41,273 nucleotides of DNA from Bacilli bacterium (GTDB taxonomy: Bacteria; Bacillota_I; Bacilli_A; Haloplasmatales; Haloplasmataceae). Made by a program: the position numbers and the translations under genes. The DNA is taken from assembly GCA_012516175.1 (NCBI GenBank), contig JAAYWZ010000069.1, positions 1 through 41,273 of the forward strand. Reading direction: 5' to 3'. Shown piece after piece: positions 33,197-41,273 of this stretch. Numbering within the stretch: the stretch's first letter is position 1; every line of letters begins with the position of its first letter. The notes under the pieces were generated by a model, which worked only from the letters and a program-made list of their open reading frames with translations, ran no database searches and was not told the origin of the DNA.

Positions 33197-34045
33197 TTAT
33201 GATATTTTATGGAGTTTCCGGTAATTATGAGGAGAAGTGTGCATGTATTTTCTAAAGCAGTAACAGAAGTAACTAGAACTCCCAAATCCACTCTTTATGG
33301 CAATATCTGTAATAGAATCATTCGTTAATAGTAACAATTGCTTGGCATAATTGATACGATATTTCATAAGGTATTCATTGGGCGTAATCCCCATGGTTTG
33401 TTTAAAGATGGTATGGAAATAGAAGGGACTACTATCAACGTAATCAGCAATGTCTTCTAAGAGAATTTTATTGTGATAGTTCTTTTCGATAAACTCAATA
33501 GCTTTACTGATCTTACCGTAGTAAGGTGAACTAGGTAAATAGTTTTCTTTGATTTCTTCATAGAGAGTAAACATTATGTCTAATAAATATGACTTAATTT
33601 TAATGGCACTGGATTCAGTTTCTTTAATATATTCATCAAGAATCATTTTAAACAACATTTCGAAATATTTATGATTCTTGACTTGATATACAGAGGGTAT
33701 TCGATCAAGAATTTCATTGCGATAATAGGGTTGGTAAGGGGTTTGATATTCTTTGTTAGTCATCTTAAAGATGGCTGTGTAACAAGAATAAGGTTTAAAT
33801 CCTTGGGTTTTCTCCCCAGGTCTTTTAAAACAGAGATCACCTGGTTTTAAAGGATAATGTTTTCCTTCATGAATCATTGAACCATCTGATTTAATAATAT
33901 ATTCAAACTCATAATGTTCAATATAGCGTTCATCGAATGGCTCATGTATCCAATCTTCACAGTCAAGGTTATAGACATATGAGCGAATAAGAGTTGGTGA
34001 AATATCATTTGTATCTAGGTCAATATAAATCTTCTCAATTTTCAT
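33197..34045 (-). CDS. AraC-family transcriptional regulator
   Basis: The protein has 282 residues. The N-terminal half is a cupin-like sensor (H-Y-E-F-E-Y-I ... L-K-P-G-D-L-C-F, about 43-85), usual for regulators of sugar catabolism. The C-terminal ~100 residues hold two helix-turn-helix motifs with the family blocks L-L-E-D-I-A-D-Y-V, F-Y-F-H-T-I-F-K-Q, G-I-T-P-N-E-Y-L, and I-T-D-I-A-I-K-S-G-F-G-S-S-S-Y-F. It is divergent from the oxidoreductase/TIM-barrel operon and is its most likely regulator. The start follows GGGGGA. Confidence 0.93.
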   Translation of the reverse strand: MKIEKIYIDLDTNDISPTLIRSYVYNLDCEDWIHEPFDERYIEHYEFEYIIKSDGSMIHEGKHYPLKPGDLCFKRPGEKTQGFKPYSCYTAIFKMTNKEYQTPYQPYYRNEILDRIPSVYQVKNHKYFEMLFKMILDEYIKETESSAIKIKSYLLDIMFTLYEEIKENYLPSSPYYGKISKAIEFIEKNYHNKILLEDIADYVDSSPFYFHTIFKQTMGITPNEYLMKYRINYAKQLLLLTNDSITDIAIKSGFGSSSYFCYCFRKYMHTSPHNYRKLHKIS

Positions 34046-34141
34046 GAAAATCCCCCGTTAAAATCCTCAGTTGTTAATATCATATTATCACAAGATTTTG
34101 ATATTTTAAACATTTTATTAAAAGAAATATTTAGTTAACTC

Positions 34142-34171
34142 TGGTAAAATAAGGGCGACTAAAATCGACTA
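34142..34171 (+). promoter_or_regulatory. Extended -10 promoter and a 10-base-spaced direct repeat before the sugar operon
   Basis: TGGTAAAAT (34142-34150) fits an extended -10; no clear -35 is seen. CGACTA occurs at 34156-34161 and 34166-34171, exactly one helical turn apart, at the expected transcript start and ahead of GGAGG (34179-34183). AraC proteins favour direct repeats, so this may be an operator. Confidence 0.4.
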
Positions 34172-34193
34172 TATAAAAGGAGGATTATAAGAT

Positions 34194-35273
34194 ATGAGTT
34201 TAAGAGTAGGTATTATTGGTTGTGGTGGCATTGCGTTTGGAAAGCATATGCCCAGTCTCAAGAAAATTAAAGAAGTTGAAATGGTCGCATTCTGCGACAT
34301 CGTTAAAGAAAGAGCAGAAAACGCAGCCAAACAATATGGAACACCAAATGCGAAAGTGTACACTAATTATCGGGAATTATTAGAAGATAAAACCATTGAT
34401 GTGGTACATGTTTGTACACCAAATCGCAGCCATTCTTTTATCACCGTTGATGCTTTAGCTAGTGGAAAACATGTAATGTGTGAAAAACCTATGGCTATCA
34501 ATACGGAAGAAGCAAGAAAGATGTTAGAAGCTGCGAAGAAATATGGTAAGAAGTTAACCATCGCCTATCAAAACCGTTATCGTCCTGATGCTCAATATCT
34601 TAAAGCAGAATGTGAAAAGGGTACATTAGGAGAAATATACTTTGCGAAAGCTCATGCTTTAAGAAGACGGGCTGTTCCAACTTGGGGTGTCTTCTTAAAT
34701 GAATATGAACAAGGTGGTGGACCACTTATTGATATTGGAACCCATGCCTTAGATTTAACGCTTTGGATGATGAATAATTATGAACCAAAAATGGTTACTG
34801 GTACAATCTTTAAAAAATTAGGTGAACAACGCAATACTGCCAATGCTTGGGGTGATTGGGATGTTGATAAGTTCACTGTTGAAGATAGTGCTTTTGGTTT
34901 CATCGTGATGAAGAATGGTGCAACCATTATCCTCGAATCGAGTTGGGCTTTAAATACTCTTGATGTCCGGGAAGCACAAACTACATTATGTGGTACACTT
35001 GCGGGTGCCGACATGGTAGATGGTTTAAGAATCAATTATGTCAAGAATAACCGTCAAGTTGTGGAACGTCCAGCCTTCAGTGGTAGTGGCGTAGCCTTCT
35101 ATGAAGCAAAGGATTCAGATAATCCATCTTATCTTGAAGCGAAATTATGGATTGACGCGATCTTAAATGATAAAGATCCCGTTGTTTTACCAGAGCAAGC
35201 CTTTGTAGTAACGCAAATCCTTGATGCGATTTATGAATCAGCTCGCACTGGTAAGACCATCTATTTTGACTAA
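34194..35273 (+). CDS. Gfo/Idh/MocA family NAD(P)-dependent oxidoreductase (first)
   Basis: The protein has 359 residues. The Rossmann motif G-I-I-G-C-G-G-I-A is at residues 6-14, the catalytic E-K-P-M is near 98-101, and G-G-G-P-L-I-D-I-G-T-H-A-L-D is the substrate-domain motif. Members oxidise sugars or inositols, often at C3 of a glycoside. It is the first gene of a five-gene operon with three xylose-isomerase-like proteins and a second oxidoreductase, a combination known from 3-keto-sugar and inositol pathways. GGAGG fixes the start. The exact sugar cannot be read. Confidence 0.9.
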   Translation: MSLRVGIIGCGGIAFGKHMPSLKKIKEVEMVAFCDIVKERAENAAKQYGTPNAKVYTNYRELLEDKTIDVVHVCTPNRSHSFITVDALASGKHVMCEKPMAINTEEARKMLEAAKKYGKKLTIAYQNRYRPDAQYLKAECEKGTLGEIYFAKAHALRRRAVPTWGVFLNEYEQGGGPLIDIGTHALDLTLWMMNNYEPKMVTGTIFKKLGEQRNTANAWGDWDVDKFTVEDSAFGFIVMKNGATIILESSWALNTLDVREAQTTLCGTLAGADMVDGLRINYVKNNRQVVERPAFSGSGVAFYEAKDSDNPSYLEAKLWIDAILNDKDPVVLPEQAFVVTQILDAIYESARTGKTIYFD

Positions 35274-35283
35274 GGTGATGAAA

Positions 35284-36063
35284 ATGAAACTTGGTATTAT
35301 TAGTTACGATTATTATCCTACTGGGTTAAAGTGGGTTAAAGATTTGGGATTAGATTATGTTGAGTATTGTATTAATGAAAATGCTGATAAATTCTTAGCT
35401 GAAGTACCAAATTTGAAAAATAACCTGAAAGAATTTGATATTAAGGTTGCTTCCATTGGTCGATGGGGGACAAATCGTATTGATAAGAATGGTTTAGTTG
35501 AAGATGAACTCCAAATCTCTTATCGGATGATTGATGCTTGTGAAACACTGGGTTCACCTGTGTTTGTCTGTGGATGTAACTATGTCGAAGAACTATCTTA
35601 TTATGATAATTTAACTCTGGCGATACAATACTTTAAGGCACTAATTGATTACGCTTCTCCTAAGGGAGTCAAAATTGCGGTTTATAATTGTCGCTGGAAT
35701 AATTTCATCTGCAATGATGAAACATGGCACATTGTTTTAGGTCATTTACCTGAATTGGGTATTAAATACGACCCATCCCACTGTGTCTATGCTGGTGGTA
35801 ATTACTTAGAAGAAATTAATCAGTGGGGCGAAAGAATATATCATTTCCATTTAAAGGGTTCACTATATATCAATAATCGACGTGTTGATGATCCACCGGC
35901 AGGATTAGATATGACAAACTGGAAAGCTGTAATGGGATTATTATACGCCAAAGGTTATAATGGTGTATTATCTATCGAACCACATTCAAATACCTGGACT
36001 GGTGAATTAGGTGCTAAGGGTATTGATTATACGATTAATTACTTTAAACAATTGATCTTTTAG
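35284..36063 (+). CDS. Sugar phosphate isomerase/epimerase-like TIM barrel (first)
   Basis: The protein has 259 residues and the xylose-isomerase-like (AP endonuclease 2) TIM-barrel fold. K-L-G-I-I-S-Y-D opens strand 1. K-Y-D-P-S-H and Y-H-F-H-L-K-G carry the metal and substrate residues, and S-I-E-P-H the last Glu. Unusually, the mid-barrel metal-binding Glu is not obvious in K-I-A-V-Y-N-C-R-W (strand 5), so its site differs from the other two barrels. The ATG at 35284 is preferred over 35278 because of AAGGTG spacing. Probably an isomerase, epimerase or lyase on a keto-sugar. Confidence 0.85.
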   Translation: MKLGIISYDYYPTGLKWVKDLGLDYVEYCINENADKFLAEVPNLKNNLKEFDIKVASIGRWGTNRIDKNGLVEDELQISYRMIDACETLGSPVFVCGCNYVEELSYYDNLTLAIQYFKALIDYASPKGVKIAVYNCRWNNFICNDETWHIVLGHLPELGIKYDPSHCVYAGGNYLEEINQWGERIYHFHLKGSLYINNRRVDDPPAGLDMTNWKAVMGLLYAKGYNGVLSIEPHSNTWTGELGAKGIDYTINYFKQLIF

Positions 36064-36072
36064 GTGTTTAAG

Positions 36073-36810
36073 ATGAAGATAGCAGTGCAATTATATACTT
36101 TACGGAGAGAACTTGAAAAAGACTTTTACAGTGTTATTAAACAAGTTGCGGAGTTAGGTTATGAGGGTGTGGAATTTGCGGGTTTTTACAACATTAATGC
36201 AAATGATATGCATGATGTTCTCACCAACCTAAATCTAAAGGTGGCAGGTAGCCACACAAGTTTAGAACTACTTGAGAAAAATATCGATGAAGTTATCGAA
36301 TATAATCAAATCATCGGAAATAAAGATATTGTAATTCCTTGGGCAAAGGTAGATAATATCGATGATGTTAAACATCTTATAAATAGGATTAAACCTATTA
36401 TTGGAAAACTTAAGAATGTTAACATGAATTTACACTACCATAATCACAACCATGAACTAGTACCTTATCAAGAGGGATACCTTTTAGATTATTTATTTAA
36501 TGAATTACCAGAACTATCTGCGGAAATTGATACGCATTGGGTAACACGGGCTAATGTTGAACCAATTAGTTACTTAAAGAAGTATCAAAAACGAACTAAA
36601 CTTGTCCATTTGAAGGATTTGGTTATCATTGATGGTAAACCAAATTATGCACCTTTAGGTGAAGGTATCATGGATTTAGTGGGGATAATTGACCAAGCCC
36701 AAGAAAATGGCTGTGAGTGGTTGGTGGTGGAAAATGATGAACCGAGACAAGGTGGCATCAGAGATATACAAATTAGTATTAACTATTTAAAAAAGATTTT
36801 ATCGAGGTGA
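36073..36810 (+). CDS. Sugar phosphate isomerase/epimerase-like TIM barrel (second)
   Basis: The protein has 245 residues and the same fold. I-A-V-Q-L-Y-T-L-R is a frequent start in this family, and G-Y-E-G-V-E-F-A-G follows strand 2. L-H-Y-H-N-H-N-H-E, E-I-D-T-H-W, V-H-L-K-D and V-E-N-D carry the metal and acid residues. This N-H-x-H-E plus D-T-H-W type is common in 3-keto-glycoside and inosose pathways. The ATG at 36073 is chosen with AGGTG upstream; an in-frame GTG at 36064 includes that site. It is tightly packed in the operon, 9 bases after the previous stop. Confidence 0.88.
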   Translation: MKIAVQLYTLRRELEKDFYSVIKQVAELGYEGVEFAGFYNINANDMHDVLTNLNLKVAGSHTSLELLEKNIDEVIEYNQIIGNKDIVIPWAKVDNIDDVKHLINRIKPIIGKLKNVNMNLHYHNHNHELVPYQEGYLLDYLFNELPELSAEIDTHWVTRANVEPISYLKKYQKRTKLVHLKDLVIIDGKPNYAPLGEGIMDLVGIIDQAQENGCEWLVVENDEPRQGGIRDIQISINYLKKILSR

Positions 36811-36814
36811 TCCG

Positions 36815-37780
36815 ATGAAACTTGGTGTCTTAACAAATCTTTTTAGTGACCGTCCTTTAGAAGAAGTTCTTAAGTATTTAAAAGAACGGGGCGTGCAAAT
36901 GGCGGAAATCGGAGTTGGTGGTTTCCCAGGAAATGCTCATGCCAATCCTGAAGTACTTCTAAATGACGAAAAGAAATTAAATGAATTTAAAGACTTATTC
37001 AAGAAATATGGCATGGAAATTAGTAGTTTAAGTGTCCATGGTAACCCTATACATCCAAATAAAGAGATTGCAGCGAAGTTCCATCATGACTTTGAACAAG
37101 CGGTGCTCTTAGCGGAAAAACTCGGTGTTCGTAATATCAACACCTTCTCAGGATGCCCTGGTGGATCAAAAGATGATAAAACACCAAACTGGGTAACTTG
37201 TCCATGGCCTAATGATTTCCTTCAAATTCTTGATTATCAATGGAATGAAGTGTTAATTCCTTATTGGAAAGAAGCAGTGAAGTTTGCCAGAGAACATGGA
37301 GTTGATAAAATTGGTTTAGAACTCCATCCTGGTTTCTGTGTATATAATCCAGAAACTTTACTTAAACTCCGTGAAGCAGTTGGTAAAGAAATTGGGGCAA
37401 ACTTTGACCCTAGTCATTTAATCTGGCAAGGTATTGACCCAGTAGAAGCTATTAAGGTATTAGGTGATGCGATTTTCCATTTCCATGCTAAGGATACCGC
37501 TTTAGATGAAAGTAATATTAAGGTCAATGGCGTGCTCGATACAAAACGCTATGATCGAGTCTTAGAAAGAGCTTGGGTCTTTAGAACTGTTGGTTATGGT
37601 AATGGTGAACTTTATTGGCGGCGAATTATTAGTACGCTACGCTTAATCGGTTACGATTATGCGATTAGTATTGAACATGAAGATAGTTTAATGTCTAATA
37701 GTGAAGGATTAAATAAGGCAATTGCGTTCTTAAAGAACATCTTAATTTATGAACAACCAACAGAAGCATATTGGATTTAA
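36815..37780 (+). CDS. Sugar phosphate isomerase/epimerase-like TIM barrel (third, long)
   Basis: The protein has 321 residues, longer than the other two through insertions after V-H-G-N-P (about 75) and around F-S-G-C-P-G-G (about 110). Metal and acid residues sit in L-E-L-H-P-G-F, F-D-P-S-H-L, F-H-F-H-A-K-D-T and I-E-H-E-D. This longer type is often found next to Gfo/Idh/MocA oxidoreductases. The start follows GAGGTGAT, 4 bases after the previous stop. Likely acts on a product of one of the two dehydrogenases. Confidence 0.88.
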   Translation: MKLGVLTNLFSDRPLEEVLKYLKERGVQMAEIGVGGFPGNAHANPEVLLNDEKKLNEFKDLFKKYGMEISSLSVHGNPIHPNKEIAAKFHHDFEQAVLLAEKLGVRNINTFSGCPGGSKDDKTPNWVTCPWPNDFLQILDYQWNEVLIPYWKEAVKFAREHGVDKIGLELHPGFCVYNPETLLKLREAVGKEIGANFDPSHLIWQGIDPVEAIKVLGDAIFHFHAKDTALDESNIKVNGVLDTKRYDRVLERAWVFRTVGYGNGELYWRRIISTLRLIGYDYAISIEHEDSLMSNSEGLNKAIAFLKNILIYEQPTEAYWI

Positions 37781-37796
37781 ATAGAGGTGGAATAAA

Positions 37797-38822
37797 ATGA
37801 AGAAGTATCGTGTTGGAATTGTTGGCTGCGGAGCGATTTTCCCAATGCACGCTGTGCCAGTAGCTGAATCAGAACTAACAGAACTTGTAGCTGTTTGTGA
37901 TATTAAAGAAGATCGCGCTAAGAATGCAGCAGAAAAGTTCAATGTTAAATATTACTTAGATTATAAAGAAATGATTGACAAAGAAAACCTTGATTCCATT
38001 CATATTTGTTTACCCCATTATTTACATGCACCAGTGGCAATATATGCGGCTTCAAAGAAAGTTAATGTGCTAACGGAAAAGCCCATGTCCACCAATGTCG
38101 CCGATGCTCTTTCAATGATTAAAGCTTGTGAAGATAATGGTGTAGTCTTAGGGGTTATCTTCCAAAATCGTTATAACCCTGGGGCTGTATTTATCAAAGA
38201 GAGTCTCACTAGTGGGCAATTAGGTAAAATCTATGCCGCTAAGATGAGTGTTACTTGGGACCGTAGTGACGAATATTATTCTCGTAGTGACTGGAAAGGT
38301 ACTTGGGATAAAGAAGGTGGCGGTGTCATCATCGACCAAGCGATTCATACTCTCGACCTTATGCAATGGTTTATTGGCAGTGAAGTAGAATTTGTCGATG
38401 CGAATATCGCTAATCGTATGCATGAGAAGATTGAAGTTGAAGACTCCGCCGAAGGAGTCATAAAGTTCAAGAATGGTGTCCATGGTTCCTTCTTCACCAT
38501 TAACTATTACACTGAAAATAGTCCCGTTGAAATTGAAATACATTGTGAAAAAGGTCATGTTAAGTATGTTGATGGTTTAGCTACTATTACCTATAATGAC
38601 GGTCGCGTCTTTACTGTAGGTAACAACCCTAATGAAACCTTTAATTATAATGGTGGTAAATCTTACTGGGGTGTAAGCCATGTTAAGCAAATTAGTGACC
38701 ATTATGCAAGACTTGCAAGAGGAGAAAAGCCACAAATTACTGGTTATGAAGGTATTGTCACCCAAAAAATCGTTAATGCGATTTATGATAGTGGTAAACA
38801 AAGAAAACGGATTTACTTCTAA
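37797..38822 (+). CDS. Gfo/Idh/MocA family NAD(P)-dependent oxidoreductase (second)
   Basis: The protein has 341 residues. The Rossmann motif G-I-V-G-C-G-A-I-F is followed by T-E-K-P-M-S and G-G-G-V-I-I-D-Q-A-I-H-T-L-D. It is only distantly like the first oxidoreductase, so they probably act at different steps, for example oxidation of a glycoside and re-reduction of the released keto-sugar. GAGGTGG precedes ATG. It is last in the operon, with a terminator 12 bases on. No transporter or kinase is in the operon. Confidence 0.9.
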   Translation: MKKYRVGIVGCGAIFPMHAVPVAESELTELVAVCDIKEDRAKNAAEKFNVKYYLDYKEMIDKENLDSIHICLPHYLHAPVAIYAASKKVNVLTEKPMSTNVADALSMIKACEDNGVVLGVIFQNRYNPGAVFIKESLTSGQLGKIYAAKMSVTWDRSDEYYSRSDWKGTWDKEGGGVIIDQAIHTLDLMQWFIGSEVEFVDANIANRMHEKIEVEDSAEGVIKFKNGVHGSFFTINYYTENSPVEIEIHCEKGHVKYVDGLATITYNDGRVFTVGNNPNETFNYNGGKSYWGVSHVKQISDHYARLARGEKPQITGYEGIVTQKIVNAIYDSGKQRKRIYF

Positions 38823-38834
38823 TAACATATAAAT

Positions 38835-38858
38835 GGACAGTTTTAGACTGTCCTTTTT
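38835..38858 (+). terminator. Terminator of the sugar operon
   Basis: GGACAGT (38835-38841) pairs with ACTGTCC (38847-38853), followed by a T5 run. Confidence 0.8.
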
Positions 38859-38894
38859 AATTTGTACAGATACTTATACATAGATTATTTTTGT

Positions 38895-38923
38895 TTGACA
38901 GTATATTTTTCTAATGATATCTT
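38895..38923 (+). promoter_or_regulatory. Promoter of the DUF4886 lipoprotein gene
   Basis: -35 TTGACA (38895-38900), 17-base spacer, -10 TATCTT (38918-38923). AAGGGGG precedes the ATG at 38954. Confidence 0.55.
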
Positions 38924-38953
38924 AAACTTAGAAAATTTATAAGGGGGAAACAC

Positions 38954-41050
38954 ATGAGAAAAGGCTTATATATCTTATTTACTTTTATTTTGCTTATCAT
39001 TATTGCTTCCTGTACAAATAAACCTCAAGGTAGTTAAACTACTACAACTACACAAAGAGCGACTACAACAAGTACTAGTACTACCACTACTACCAAAACA
39101 AAAGTTACGGGAATTATCTTAAAAGACACTTTAGGTACAGGCACCATTACTGACCCTTATACTGTCACAGTTGAAGTAAATAAGGTCATTTCTAAAGAAA
39201 TGAGTGTAACACCTAATGATGTCGCGCTAAATATCAAAACGAGATTAGTTAAAGTTTCTGGTCAAGATGTTTCTGGTTTATCACCAACTGATGAACTAGG
39301 GCTTTTTGTATCAGTAAACAATAAAGAGGTTAATATTACTGGGTTAATCGTTGGTGAACATTATTTTGAGTTAAGTCAAGATGATGTCAAAGTGTATGTA
39401 AAAGTAAGAGTGGATTTACCGTCAATTGATTTTAATAAACAGTTAAAAGTATTAGCAATTGGTAATAGTTTTAGCGATGATGGTATGGGGTATCTGTACG
39501 AAATCGCGAAAAACTATGGAGTAGAAGAAGTAGTGTTAGGTGTCTTATATATTGGTGGTGCACCACTATCACAACATGCGAATAATGCGCAAACTAATGC
39601 GAACGCTTATACTTATCGAAAAAACACTAATGGTACTTGGGTTAATTTAGAAAACAAGTCACTCTTATATGGCTTACAAGATGAAGCATGGGATATTATC
39701 ACCTTCCAACAAGCTAGTGGCCAAAGCGGTAATCCCAGTACTTATGAACCTCATCTAACTAATTTAATTGCTTATGTGAACCAACATAAAACTAACCCTT
39801 ACGCGAGATATTATTGGCATTTGACCTGGGCTTATCAAGCGAATAGTACCCATGCCGACTTCCCTTATTATAATCGCAATCAACTTACGATGTACAACGC
39901 GATAATAAGTACATATAATTCTAAAGTTCAACCACATTCAGAGTTTTCTGGTATTATTCCAGCTGGTACAGCGATTCAAAATATCCGCACAAGTTACATT
40001 GGTGATACCGTTACCCGTGACGGTTATCATCTAAACTATGATATTGGTCGCTATACTGCTTCACTTACCTGGTTTAAAGCATTAACTAATTTTAGTATCG
40101 ATAATATTACTTATCGACCAACAGGTGTTAATGTGTTAGATTTACCAGCGATTAAAGAAGCAGTTAACAAGGCGATTGAAAAACCTTTAGAGATAACCCA
40201 ATCATCCTTTACACAAGACCCCAGCATACCAGATTTATCCAATCATACGTTCTTAAATGACAAGTTAAATTATGTTTTAGGTTATTGGTGGTCAACTGAT
40301 AGTAATAATCTTTATACTACCGCTGATAATAGTAAATACTTCACGACTCATGATATCCGCTTATCGAAAGAAAACTTACCTGTCGGTAGCGTCTTGATTC
40401 TTGAAGAAGGTTATCAATACCGCATCAACTTCTATAAGTCATTACTTGGTCCAGTAACTGGCAACACTCGTACTGATCAACTTATCTCAAAAGTGGTAAT
40501 TATCGATGAAAGTTGGTGGGGTGACTACAGTTATGTTGGTTTTAATATTTCCCATGTAGGTGGCTCAACAAATATCACTAATACCTATCAAACCGTAGTT
40601 CAAAAATTAAGAATATATGCTGCTCCTGGTGCAGTAATACCAGGGGAAGAACCACTTCCTGAAAATAGTAGTTTATTTTCGATGAACTTTGTATTAGGTT
40701 ATTGGTTCCCGACTTCCCATACTATTAATTCCACCGCTGGAAATAGTATCAATTTTGTGGCTAGTGAGCGGCGTTATTCAAAAGCAGAATTACCAGTAGG
40801 TACAGTAATTACTATAGCATCAGGTTATCAATATCGGATTAATCTATATATGAATCTTGATGGTGACACTACAAATAATATCCGTACTGACCAATTAACC
40901 CAAACTTTTGTCTTAGATGAAAAGTTGTGGGGTAGTTTTCAATATATTTCCTTTAATGTTTCGCCAATCTATACAACTAATGTATCTAATATGGTTGCTG
41001 AAGTAGGAAGTAAACTACAAGTTTATGTGCCAAATAATGATAATGAGTAA
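38954..41050 (+). pseudogene. DUF4886 (SGNH-type) lipoprotein with an in-frame stop codon
   Basis: The frame starts with ATG at 38954 behind AAGGGGG. A signal peptide ends in I-A-S-C (Cys20), then codon 28 is TAA (39035-39037). The same frame continues open to 41050: a Thr-rich linker, an Ig-like region (about 50-160), then a DUF4886 SGNH hydrolase domain with L-A-I-G-N-S-F-S (block I, Ser near 172), W-D-I-I-T-F-Q-Q, W-H-L-T-W-A-Y and T-R-D-G-Y-H-L (Asp/His). Two C-terminal repeats follow, 139 residues apart, each with V-L-G-Y-W, L-P-V-G, G-Y-Q-Y-R-I-N and R-T-D-Q-L. The next in-frame ATG (39200) has no ribosome binding site or signal peptide. Intact it would be a 698-residue surface esterase. 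Confidence 0.8.
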
Positions 41051-41074
41051 AATGTAAGGGAGCGATAAGATAAT

Positions 41075-41113
41075 AATAGGCTTGACACTAAATTAATTAG
41101 CGTCAAGCCTATT
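41075..41113. terminator. Bidirectional terminator
   Basis: Twelve-base-pair stem (41075-41086 with 41102-41113), extended by four more pairs after one mismatch. It lies between the DUF4886 gene and the convergent EamA gene and covers the end of the latter. Confidence 0.85.
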
Positions 41114-41273
41114 TACTTTTTCTCTTCTTAAATATAAATAGACAGATATGATGATTATTAAGCCACCGATGTATTGATTAAGAATAATTTTATCTTTAAG
41201 GATTATAACTGCCATTATCGACGCAAAGACTGGTTCAAGAAGAATCGATGTTGCGATTAGCGATGGTTTAACA
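41093..41273 (-). CDS. EamA/DMT family transporter, C-terminal end only
   Basis: The frame enters from the right edge and ends with TAA at 41095-41093. It shows the last two membrane spans of an EamA (drug/metabolite) transporter. I-L-L-E-P-V-F-A-S-I-M-A-V-I-I-L-K-D is the conserved loop and span 9, and I-G-G-L-I-I-I-I-S-V-Y-L-Y is the final span, followed by a short basic tail. About 60 residues are visible; substrate unknown. Confidence 0.75.
   Translation of the reverse strand, partial: VKPSLIATSILLEPVFASIMAVIILKDKIILNQYIGGLIIIISVYLYLRREKVNRLDAN

Noticed and set aside
38220-38828. Minus-strand open frames over the second Gfo/Idh/MocA gene
   Set aside because: Shadows in antisense frames of a well-supported enzyme gene; no start signals.
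39061-39100. ACT/ACA-rich tract as a simple sequence repeat or CRISPR-like array
   Set aside because: It encodes the Thr/Ser-rich linker of the lipoprotein; no regular spacer-repeat structure.
38954-41050. Alternative genetic code or stop-codon reassignment to explain the TAA in the lipoprotein gene
   Set aside because: TAA ends many intact genes in the window (for example pncA, tldE partner genes and the XRE gene), so it is a normal stop here.

Overview
The window is low-GC DNA, roughly one third G+C by eye. It has strong GGAGG-type ribosome binding sites and TTGACA/TATAAT-type promoters, and it uses TGA as a stop codon, so the code is the standard one. Several lipoproteins carry a lipobox Cys, some followed by Thr-rich linkers. 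DUF4250, DUF1189-like, YwqG, NamA, TldD/TldE and an RsgA relative all point to the Bacillota/Mycoplasmatota border: a deep Bacilli or standard-code Mollicutes relative such as the Acholeplasma/Izemoplasma/Haloplasma groups. This is an inference from gene content, not an alignment.

Layout. 1-141: left end of an IS3-family (IS150-like) element. 282-5504: housekeeping and stress genes (Tag glycosylase, YwqG-like protein, SRAP/YedK, DUF4250, a DUF1189-like membrane protein, a HisC/CobD-like PLP enzyme). 5553-6907: a MATE exporter broken by a one-base frameshift, meeting tail-to-tail a three-gene DUF990-type ABC exporter (9449-6904, minus). 13831-9559 (minus): a membrane protein with a DUF2975-like C-terminus, a small XRE regulator and four tandem paralogous lipoprotein genes. 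The promoter of this unit sits between two arms of a perfect inverted repeat. The distal lipoprotein pair is decayed, and the truncation of one copy coincides with a solo IS end. 14079-16755: tldD-tldE. 17098-20051: ABC exporter plus an AAC(6')-Ii-like acetyltransferase. 20114-23801: a DUF3137 protein, a frameshifted DUF1576 protein and a WG-repeat protein. 25027-27059: MFS exporter, NamA, and an RsgA homologue that has lost its GTPase motifs. 27166-31982: NAD salvage operon (Nudix/NrtR-like, nicotinamidase, nicotinate phosphoribosyltransferase) that also carries a two-domain Pnkp kinase/phosphatase and a nitroreductase. 32009-38822: a lipoprotein, an AraC regulator and a five-gene sugar oxidation cluster (two Gfo/Idh/MocA oxidoreductases and three xylose-isomerase-like TIM barrels). 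38954-41050: a DUF4886 SGNH lipoprotein gene with a nonsense codon. 41093-41273: the 3' end of an EamA transporter gene.

No rRNA, tRNA, CRISPR array or riboswitch was recognised. The most notable points are the regulated lipoprotein family (13909-9559), the GTPase-dead RsgA paralogue (26211-27059), the ligase-less Pnkp inside an NAD operon, the 3-keto-sugar-like catabolic cluster, and an unusually high number of single-lesion pseudogenes. The pseudogenes could be real decay or consensus errors in the assembly.
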